Shown here piece after piece: positions 6,404-11,603 of a DNA stretch of 11,603 bases. Under the pieces are notes generated by a model. That model was not told the origin of the DNA, made no database searches, and saw only the letters and a list, made by a program, of their open reading frames with translations. Where the stretch lies: positions 1-11,603 of the forward strand of contig JAQSXM010000061.1 of NCBI GenBank assembly GCA_029256645.1, written 5' to 3'. Every line of letters begins with the position of its first letter. The first letter of the stretch is position 1. Origin of the DNA: Sporomusa sp. GTDB lineage: Bacteria > Bacillota_C > Negativicutes > Sporomusales > Sporomusaceae. The position numbers and the translations under genes were made by a program.

Positions 6404-8102
6404 ATTTCTGCAAGATATCTGGAATTTGACCCGCGAATACTGGCGTTCAGAGGAGAAATGGCGGTCAGGCGGGTTGCTTGCCGTAATTGTCACTTTGAAC
6501 CTGACTTATGTTTATATTTTAGTGCTGATTAATAAATGGTTCAACCGGTTTTATAACGCACTCCAGAATTTTGACAAAGAGGAAGTTTTCAGCGAATTAG
6601 GTCAATTTTGCCTGTTGGCTGCTTTTTACATCATTGTGGCCGTCTATCAGCTTTATCTCCAGCAGATGCTTGAGATCAAATGGCGGCGCTGGATGACACA
6701 TAAATACCTTAATACATGGCTCAAAAATCAGATGTATTACCGGCTGCAACTGACTGACCATTACACCGATAACCCTGACCAGCGTATTAGTGAGGATCTA
6801 AGACTTTTCACAAATTATACCCTGCAATTATCATTAGGTCTGCTCAAAGCAGTTGTAACACTGGTATCATTTATCGCTATCTTATGGCAGTTGTCAGGAA
6901 CAATGGTGATTCCTCTCGGTAATCAACAACTGACTGTCTCCGGTTATATGGTGTGGGTGGCTATTGTCTATTCGGTAATCGGTACCTGGCTGACCCATAA
7001 AATTGGCAAGCCGCTGGCCCGGCTAAATTTTGATCAACAGCGCTATGAGGCCGATTTCCGGTTTAGTCTGGTGCGGTTGCGGGAAAACAGCGAAAGTATT
7101 GCCTTCTATGGCGGAGAGGCCCGCGAGGAACGATCCTTTATATCACGATTTGGCAAGGTGTTTGATAATTACTGGCAGATTATGCAGCGACGGAAGCACC
7201 TGACCTGGTTTGCTTCCGGCTATGGGCAGATTGCGCTTATCTTTCCTTTGGTAGTGGCCATGCCGCGTTATTTTGCTAAAGAAATACAGCTTGGCGGCTT
7301 ATTGCAGACTTCCCAGGCATTTCGCAGTGTTCAGGAATCATTGTCTTACTTTGTCGAGAGTTACGCCTCGATGGCTGAATGGAAGGCAGTAGTTGACCGG
7401 CTTACCGGTTTTATTGGCAGTATGCAGCAAGTGAGCGGGTTACCTCAGCGCAATGCTATTATCAAGGTAGGCCCTGTACCGGCATTAGCTGTGAGCGAAC
7501 TGAACATAGACCTGCCGGATGGCCGGCGAATCCTCTCTGATCTTAACTTATCGATACAGGCAGGTGAATCATTGTTGGTGGCAGGGCCATCAGGCAGTGG
7601 TAAAAGTACGTTATTACGGACCTTGTCCGGGTTATGGCCTTATGCCCAGGGCAGAATAACTATCCCGGAGGGGCATAACATCTTGTTTCTACCGCAAAAG
7701 TCATATTTACCGCTCGGGACTCTGCGGGATACGTTATTGTATCCTGGCCCGCGCCGCCCGGTAACAGACGAAGAAATTATGGCCGCTATGTCACTGTGTA
7801 AGCTTGAGGGATTGAAAAACCACCTTGATAAAACTGAGGATTGGTCTCATATTTTATCTTTAGGTGAACAACAGCGAATTGCTTTCGTCCGGGTGCTTAT
7901 CCATCAGCCGGAATGGTTATTTATGGATGAGGCAACATCGGCGCTTGATGAGCCAACAGAACGGCTGTTGTATGCTTTATTGCATGAACGCTTGGCAGGA
8001 ACTGCTATGGTTAGTGTTGGGCATAGGAATACCCTGAATAGTTATCATAAGAAGAAACTGACTCTTGATGGAGTGGGCCACTGGAATTTGTTAATCTTGT
8101 AA
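6378..8102 (+). CDS. ABC transporter, fused permease and ATPase, BacA/YddA (SbmA-like) family
   Basis: A 574-residue half-transporter that should work as a homodimer in the cytoplasmic membrane. The N-terminal part is the SbmA/BacA-like membrane domain: LNRKFLQDIWNLTREYW precedes membrane segments rich in aromatic residues, and ENSESIAFYGGEAREE is the conserved cytoplasmic loop of this family and of peroxisomal ABCD proteins. Counting from ATG 6378, Walker A GPSGSGKST is at about 403-411, the Q-loop at 440, Walker B WLFMDE at 513-518 and the H-loop histidine at 549. The signature reads LSLGEQQR instead of LSGGQ, as usual in this family. Relatives carry peptides, cobalamin or other bulky solutes; the substrate here is unknown. 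The start is uncertain: ATG 6378 has GAAGG 5 bases away, while TTG 6342 would add 12 residues without an SD. It interrupts the usual yabE-rnmV neighbourhood. Confidence 0.9.
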   Translation: MHLPGLNRKFLQDIWNLTREYWRSEEKWRSGGLLAVIVTLNLTYVYILVLINKWFNRFYNALQNFDKEEVFSELGQFCLLAAFYIIVAVYQLYLQQMLEIKWRRWMTHKYLNTWLKNQMYYRLQLTDHYTDNPDQRISEDLRLFTNYTLQLSLGLLKAVVTLVSFIAILWQLSGTMVIPLGNQQLTVSGYMVWVAIVYSVIGTWLTHKIGKPLARLNFDQQRYEADFRFSLVRLRENSESIAFYGGEAREERSFISRFGKVFDNYWQIMQRRKHLTWFASGYGQIALIFPLVVAMPRYFAKEIQLGGLLQTSQAFRSVQESLSYFVESYASMAEWKAVVDRLTGFIGSMQQVSGLPQRNAIIKVGPVPALAVSELNIDLPDGRRILSDLNLSIQAGESLLVAGPSGSGKSTLLRTLSGLWPYAQGRITIPEGHNILFLPQKSYLPLGTLRDTLLYPGPRRPVTDEEIMAAMSLCKLEGLKNHLDKTEDWSHILSLGEQQRIAFVRVLIHQPEWLFMDEATSALDEPTERLLYALLHERLAGTAMVSVGHRNTLNSYHKKKLTLDGVGHWNLLIL

Positions 8103-8111
8103 TATTTCAAT

Positions 8112-8152
8112 CTGACTATGAAAGCGTCTCATTGTGGCGGTTTCATAGTCAG
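8112..8152 (+). terminator. 12-bp inverted repeat after the ABC-transporter gene
   Basis: CTGACTATGAAA (8112-8123) and TTTCATAGTCAG (8141-8152) are perfect complements around a 17-base loop, 10 bases after the stop. Position fits a terminator, but the following TATTTCTG is a poor T-tract and the stem is not GC-rich. It may instead protect the transcript 3' end. Confidence 0.5.
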
Positions 8153-8201
8153 TATTTCTGTAATCTTTGTTGACATTATACAGATAAAAACTCAACAAAT
8201 G

Positions 8202-8210
8202 TGGTAAGAT
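8202..8210 (+). promoter_or_regulatory. Possible extended -10 promoter of rnmV
   Basis: TGGTAAGAT gives an extended -10 (TGN followed by TAAGAT) 34 bases before the rnmV ATG, with no good -35 at the right distance. A perfect TTGACA sits at 8170-8175 but has no -10 at 16-18 bases. Some promoter is expected here because rnmV follows a likely terminator. Confidence 0.35.
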
Positions 8211-8243
8211 AATTCATATTGTGTAGGCAATGGAGTAGATTAA

Positions 8244-8813
8244 ATGATTAAAGAAGTTATAGTGGTTGAAGGTAAACAGGATATTGCCGCTGTCAAGCGG
8301 GCAGTTGAGGCTGAGTGTATCGCTACTGAGGGTTTCAATTTATTGCCGCGCTGCTTAAGCCGGATAGAACAGGCGTATAAAAAGCGGGGTATTATTATTC
8401 TGACCGATCCGGATAGTGCTGGAGAACGTATCCGTAAGTTTTTGTCTGAGCGATTTCCTGAGGCTAAACATGCTTTTGTACCACGAGAATTAGCAGCAGC
8501 TAATGATGATATTGGCATTGAACAAGCAACCCCTGACGCCATTAGGGACGCGCTAAGTAAAGTGCATCTGCACGAATGGGAACCAACTGGCGAATTTAGC
8601 TGGCAGGATATTATGGCTGCCCGATTAAGTGGAGTGCCAGATGCAACTATGCGACGGGCAACTGTGGGTGAAGGCTTAGGCATAGGTTATGCTAATGCCA
8701 AAAGCTTTTTGTATAGATTGAATCACTATGGTGTTAGCCGTGTTGAATTTATTGCGGCGATAACCAGATTGGATGCCGCAGCCGGACAGCGCAGCGGTGT
8801 GGAGGAAGGTTAA
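8244..8813 (+). CDS. rnmV: Ribonuclease M5 (5S rRNA maturation)
   Basis: RNase M5 makes the double cut that releases mature 5S rRNA from its precursor, working on precursor bound to ribosomal protein L18 in B. subtilis. The protein has 189 residues, normal for the family. The TOPRIM catalytic residues are present: E9 in IVVEGKQD, and D55 and D57 in ILTDPDSAGERIR. The HAFVPRELAAANDDIGIEQATP block (residues about 75-96) is diagnostic of RNase M5 rather than other TOPRIM proteins. GGAG at 8232-8235 is 8 bases before the ATG. rsmA begins two bases after the stop, forming the conserved rnmV-rsmA pair of ribosomal RNA maturation genes. Confidence 0.95.
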   Translation: MIKEVIVVEGKQDIAAVKRAVEAECIATEGFNLLPRCLSRIEQAYKKRGIIILTDPDSAGERIRKFLSERFPEAKHAFVPRELAAANDDIGIEQATPDAIRDALSKVHLHEWEPTGEFSWQDIMAARLSGVPDATMRRATVGEGLGIGYANAKSFLYRLNHYGVSRVEFIAAITRLDAAAGQRSGVEEG

Positions 8814-8815
8814 CT

Positions 8816-9673
8816 ATGGCTATTAAACCACGTATTGCGCAAAAAGACGTAACATTACATATCTTAAAGACCTTCGGTATTCATATGAGCAAGAGATTGG
8901 GTCAGAATTTCCTTGTTGATAGCAATGTTGTTGATGGCATAGTTTCAGCTGCCAAGGTAGCTGAGGGGGATGTTGTCCTTGAAATCGGTCCGGGAATAGG
9001 AACATTAACCCAGGGGCTGGCTGAGGCCGGCGCTGCGGTTACGGCCGTAGAATTGGACCGCCGCCTGCTGGACGTACTTGCTAAAACACTGGATGGATAT
9101 GATAATGTCAAAGTAATCCATGGTGATATTTTAAAAATCGACATTTCCCGGGAAATTAATCAGGAAAAGTACAAAGTTGTTGCTAATCTGCCTTATTATA
9201 TTACGACACCAATCATTATGAAGTTCTTAGAGGAACGGTTGCCTATAGAACTACTAGTAACTATGGTGCAAAAAGAGGTAGCCGAGCGTATGGTTGCCAA
9301 ACCGGGAGGGAAGGACTACGGAGCGCTGTCGGTGGCGGTTCAGTATTACACTCAACCGGAAATCATGTTTACGGTGCCACCTCAGGCGTTTATCCCGGCA
9401 CCTGCTGTAGAATCAGCCGTTATTCGTTGTACTGTGCGACCTGAGCCGCCAGTCAAGGTCGAGAGTGAGAAGATGTTCTTCCGGGTGGTAAAAGCAGCAT
9501 TTGCCCAACGACGGAAAACCTTGGCTAACGGCCTAAAGGCTGGTGGACTGGATAAAGAAGAACTCATTCAGGTGTTAGATCAAGCCCAAATTGATGGTCA
9601 GCGGCGTGGCGAGCAGTTGTCGCTTGCAGAGTTTGCTGCTATCGCGAATGCCTGGACAAACCTCAAACAATAA
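8816..9673 (+). CDS. rsmA: 16S rRNA (adenine(1518)-N6/adenine(1519)-N6)-dimethyltransferase RsmA (KsgA)
   Basis: Dimethylates A1518 and A1519 in the loop of helix 45 of 16S rRNA late in 30S assembly; loss gives kasugamycin resistance in model bacteria. The 285-residue protein has the family landmarks: LGQNFLVD (28-35), SAM motif I EIGPGIGTLT (56-65), acidic VELD (78-81), GDIL (103-106), and catalytic NLPYY (124-128). VTMVQKEVAERM and PPQAFIPAPAVESAVI follow, as does the C-terminal FAQRRKTLANGL typical of RsmA. GGAGGAAGG just before the rnmV stop provides the ribosome binding site. It is co-transcribed with rnmV and ends at a strong terminator. Confidence 0.97.
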   Translation: MAIKPRIAQKDVTLHILKTFGIHMSKRLGQNFLVDSNVVDGIVSAAKVAEGDVVLEIGPGIGTLTQGLAEAGAAVTAVELDRRLLDVLAKTLDGYDNVKVIHGDILKIDISREINQEKYKVVANLPYYITTPIIMKFLEERLPIELLVTMVQKEVAERMVAKPGGKDYGALSVAVQYYTQPEIMFTVPPQAFIPAPAVESAVIRCTVRPEPPVKVESEKMFFRVVKAAFAQRRKTLANGLKAGGLDKEELIQVLDQAQIDGQRRGEQLSLAEFAAIANAWTNLKQ

Positions 9674-9681
9674 AAAAACTT

Positions 9682-9708
9682 AAGCCCTGCTCATTTCGAG
9701 CAGGGCTT
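9682..9708. terminator. Bidirectional intrinsic terminator between rsmA and the glycosyltransferase gene
   Basis: AAGCCCTGCTC (9682-9692) and GAGCAGGGCTT (9698-9708) form a perfect 11-bp stem with a 5-base loop. For rsmA it is followed by TTTT (9707-9710). On the minus strand the left A-run (9672-9678) becomes a T7 tract, so it also ends the glycosyltransferase transcript. The last codons of the glycosyltransferase (KPCSK and the TGA) are inside the hairpin. Confidence 0.95.
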
Positions 9709-10491
9709 TTCGCTTAAGAACAGGTCTAATAAGTCAAAACGACGGTCAATATGGTAGCCTAAGTAGGTCTTGGTTTGCCATTGACGGTTGCGGCTCTGGT
9801 CATGGAAAGCGGCAATGGCTTCAAGGCAGTCACCGACAATGGTATCAATTATCTTGTTGGTATGAATCTGATTTTTTACCGATGAACCCAGACGGTAATG
9901 GGGAATGGTGGTTGCTACATCAATTTTTAGTTTATTCAGGCGTGCGAGTGCCATAGTGACCGGGGGAACAGCTAACTCGCGCAACGGAATTGTTTCCAGA
10001 AGACGGCGGGATACTGCGTGCGGCCCATGGGCCGGACTCGCCAAATTTATTTTTTTATCTAACCCCAGTTCTTTATTGAGGTTAAGCCGCCACTGGAAAG
10101 TTGGGTTATACCGCTCAATATGACGCGGTGGAGAGGGATAACAGTTCGTAAGTGCCATATCCATATGTTTCAATAATACACCGTCAACCAGTTCCATCAA
10201 GTTTTCATTAAAGGTGCCTACCATGTCGCCGTCAACAAAGACGACAACGTCGCTGCCCAGAGCCAAAGCTGTTTTTGCACCTATGGCACGGGGGGTATCA
10301 ATTCCTAAACATTCGTGGAAGTAAATAATCTGCAGTTTTGGGAGACGCATTGCTAAGGCTTCACGCATTGTGCTGTCTTTTGAACCGTTCGCCACCAAGA
10401 TGATGTGATCAATCGGTAAAGTTCCCAAATTTTGTAATACTGTAGTAATGCGGCCTCCTTCGTTTTTGGCCGGTACGACCACGCAAATCAC
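9691..10491 (-). CDS. Family 2 glycosyltransferase, substrate unknown
   Basis: A GT-A fold glycosyltransferase of 266 residues with no visible membrane segment or signal peptide. The nucleotide-sugar half shows VVVPAKNEGGRITTVLQNL near the N-terminus, ILVANGSKDST (about 32-42), and the metal-binding DGD in VVFVDGDMVG (about 80-89). The second half, with SPAHGPHAVSRRLLETIPL, is presumably the acceptor side. It resembles polyprenyl-phosphate/mannosylglycerate-type GT2 enzymes only in general terms, so no substrate is proposed. Start choice: GTG 10491 has GAGGTGA 5 bases upstream and begins right at the domain. GTG 10548 would add 19 residues but has no SD; ATG 10497 is too close to the SD. It converges on rsmA and is divergent from yabG, so a role in spore or envelope polysaccharide is possible but only inferred. 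Confidence 0.85.
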   Translation of the reverse strand: MICVVVPAKNEGGRITTVLQNLGTLPIDHIILVANGSKDSTMREALAMRLPKLQIIYFHECLGIDTPRAIGAKTALALGSDVVVFVDGDMVGTFNENLMELVDGVLLKHMDMALTNCYPSPPRHIERYNPTFQWRLNLNKELGLDKKINLASPAHGPHAVSRRLLETIPLRELAVPPVTMALARLNKLKIDVATTIPHYRLGSSVKNQIHTNKIIDTIVGDCLEAIAAFHDQSRNRQWQTKTYLGYHIDRRFDLLDLFLSEKPCSK

Positions 10492-10496
10492 GTCCA

Positions 10497-10503
10497 TCAC
10501 CTC
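10497..10503 (-). promoter_or_regulatory. Ribosome binding site fixing the glycosyltransferase start
   Basis: On the minus strand GAGGTGA, seven consecutive matches to the anti-SD, lies 5 bases before GTG 10491. It supports the 266-residue form. Confidence 0.55.
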
Positions 10504-10557
10504 GGAGTAAGCATGCGTGTGCTGTGCTATCAGATAAAGCGGTCTCACGGGGGCTCA

Positions 10558-10570
10558 CTATAGTATATAG
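10558..10570. promoter_or_regulatory. 13-bp palindrome and possible -10 for the glycosyltransferase
   Basis: CTATA-GTA-TATAG is a perfect dyad. Read on the minus strand it contains TATACT, a fair -10 placed about 70 bases before GTG 10491, but no -35 is seen at normal spacing. It could be an operator, a promoter element or chance in AT-rich DNA. Confidence 0.3.
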
Positions 10571-10614
10571 CGGGTATCAGGCGTTTGCTACTGCCCTGAG
10601 AGGATAATTTTGTG

Positions 10615-10642
10615 ACACTTCAGATAGGCGATACATAGTATG
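10615..10642 (+). promoter_or_regulatory. Sigma-K-like promoter of yabG
   Basis: AC (10615-10616), 17 bases, CATAGTATG (10634-10642). This fits the mother-cell sigma-K pattern AC-N16/17-CATAnnnTA at all but the last base. Transcription should start near 10649, about 29 bases before GTG 10678. B. subtilis yabG is known to be sigma-K dependent, which agrees. The motif is short, so chance is possible. Confidence 0.5.
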
Positions 10643-10662
10643 TAATAGTCACAGTGCTAGCT

Positions 10663-10671
10663 GAGGGAGGG
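10663..10671 (+). promoter_or_regulatory. Ribosome binding site fixing the yabG start
   Basis: GAGGGAGGG is 6 bases before GTG 10678. The alternative GTG 10654 lies upstream of this site and close to the predicted transcription start, so it is unlikely to be used. Confidence 0.7.
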
Positions 10672-10677
10672 ATTACG

Positions 10678-11553
10678 GTGGACATTCAAGTCGGCGATCT
10701 GGTCGTCAGAAAGTCTCATGGCGGCGATATTGTTTTCAAAGTAACGGATGTGTTTGAGGATGATGCTCAACATATTCATTGTGTTTTAAAAGGGTTGCAC
10801 CTCCGTTTAATGGCCGATTCGCCTATAGATGACCTAATGCCAATTGAAGCTGAACATTTGCGCAATGAAATTGTGCGCATGGAAGGCATGCATAATGATA
10901 CACTAAGACGGGTCTTGATGCGCCGCAGTCGAGAGCGGGAACAGTTCGAGTTAAGACGCTCTGAAGCAACGAAGAAGTTCACTTTTTTTGATTTGCCAGG
11001 ACGCGTTTTGCACCTGGACGGTGACGAAGAATATCTTAAAATGTGTTTGAAAACGTATAACCAGCTCAATATTCAGGCAGAGGGGCGTTGGATAGAGGAA
11101 AGCAAACAGGCTGAGGTAATCATAGAGTTATTAGAAGAGATTAGGCCTGATATTCTTGTACTTACCGGGCATGACGCTTTAGTTGGAAATAGTAAAAAGG
11201 ATTTCGGCGATATTAATAACTATCGGAACTCCAAATACTTTGTGGCAGCAGTAAAGAAAGCCAGGACATTTGAGCCTTCACGCGATGATTTAGTTATCTT
11301 TGCCGGCGCCTGCCAATCTCATTTTGAAGCGATATTATCCTCAGGCGCCAACTTTGCCAGTTCTCCTAACCGCATTTTTATTCATGCCTATGATCCGGTT
11401 TTTATTGCAGAAAAGGTGGCATTTACGCCTATCAACAAGACTGTTGAGGTAAGTGATGCGATTACTGCTTCTGTAACAGGTATTGACGGCGTAGGCGGTC
11501 TTGAAACAAGAGGAAAGTTTAGACTGGGAATGCCAAAAACACCCATCAAATAA
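10678..11553 (+). CDS. yabG: Sporulation-specific cysteine protease YabG
   Basis: A mother-cell protease that trims spore-coat and germination proteins: SpoIVA, SafA and others in B. subtilis; pro-forms of CspBA and SleC in Clostridioides difficile. From GTG 10678 the protein has 291 residues, matching B. subtilis YabG (about 290). The N-terminus (IQVGDLVVRKSHGGDIVFKV) is a KOW/SH3-like strand pattern. The putative catalytic pair is H165 in LTGHDALVG and C212 in FAGACQSHFEA, close to His161 and Cys207 reported for the C. difficile enzyme. A charged helical stretch (about 60-100) lies between. The upstream sigma-K-like promoter supports late, mother-cell expression. Presence of the gene marks the organism as an endospore former. 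It is divergent from the glycosyltransferase gene; what follows lies outside the window. Confidence 0.95.
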   Translation: MDIQVGDLVVRKSHGGDIVFKVTDVFEDDAQHIHCVLKGLHLRLMADSPIDDLMPIEAEHLRNEIVRMEGMHNDTLRRVLMRRSREREQFELRRSEATKKFTFFDLPGRVLHLDGDEEYLKMCLKTYNQLNIQAEGRWIEESKQAEVIIELLEEIRPDILVLTGHDALVGNSKKDFGDINNYRNSKYFVAAVKKARTFEPSRDDLVIFAGACQSHFEAILSSGANFASSPNRIFIHAYDPVFIAEKVAFTPINKTVEVSDAITASVTGIDGVGGLETRGKFRLGMPKTPIK

Positions 11554-11603
11554 TTTGAAATACACCTTACAAGGTCAACTGTTTAAATGTAGAACGAAAC
11601 AGA

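Noticed and set aside
8170..8198. Sigma-A promoter from the perfect TTGACA at 8170-8175
   Set aside because: At 16-18 bases downstream the sequence is close to CAACAA, which is not a -10.
8240..8683. 147-codon minus-strand frame opposite rnmV
   Set aside because: It mirrors the RNase M5 gene, whose catalytic residues and length are normal; no independent start signal.
1..11603. CRISPR arrays, tRNA/rRNA genes, insertion sequences or phage genes
   Set aside because: Reading both strands showed no regularly spaced repeats, tRNA-like cloverleaf, transposase motif or phage gene.
11554..11603. Terminator after yabG from ACCTT-ACA-AGGT
   Set aside because: The stem is only about four base pairs with no T-run, and the window ends before context can be judged.

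Overview
The window is a housekeeping and sporulation gene island from an endospore-forming member of the Firmicutes. The order trmN6-rsmI-(abrB reversed)-metG-tatD-yabE-rnmV-rsmA-yabG is the conserved order of the Bacillus subtilis yabB-yabC-abrB-metS-yabD-yabE-rnmV-ksgA-yabG region. yabG, a spore-coat/germination protease gene, implies sporulation. Two features fit a Negativicutes (Sporomusa/Pelosinus-like) or clostridial host better than Bacillus: AbrB carries a four-cysteine C-terminal tail, and a BacA/YddA-type ABC transporter typical of Gram-negative envelopes sits inside the island. The taxonomic placement is inference from gene order and protein character, not from a search.

Layout. 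Positions 1-1645 (+) are a tightly overlapping translation-quality unit: the tail of an unidentified gene, trmN6 (tRNA A37 N6-methylase) and rsmI (16S rRNA C1402 2'-O-methylase). abrB (-, 1656-1904) converges on rsmI with only 10 bases between them. abrB and metG are transcribed divergently from an AT-rich spacer (1905-2191) that holds two near-consensus sigma-A promoters back to back. metG (methionyl-tRNA synthetase with fused tRNA-binding domain) and tatD are one base apart and form an operon. A 235-base spacer with several dyads leads to yabE (membrane-anchored G5/3D cell-wall protein), which ends in a strong intrinsic terminator.

An ABC exporter/importer gene of BacA/YddA type (6378-8102) then stands alone, bounded by the yabE terminator upstream and a 12-bp inverted repeat downstream; its leader has several mutually exclusive stem possibilities and a short upstream ORF. 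rnmV (RNase M5, 5S rRNA maturation) and rsmA (16S rRNA dimethyltransferase) form the next operon, closed by a bidirectional terminator. A family 2 glycosyltransferase of unknown substrate (-) converges on rsmA and is divergent from yabG, whose upstream region matches a mother-cell sigma-K promoter. The last 50 bases show nothing I can name.

Functional picture: most genes maintain translation (tRNA/rRNA modification, tRNA charging, 5S processing); yabE, the glycosyltransferase and yabG point to envelope and spore building. Every central gene is a recognisable family. The parts not explained by known families are regulatory: the ABC-transporter leader, the dyads upstream of yabE, and the role of the two lineage-specific insertions (ABC transporter, glycosyltransferase).
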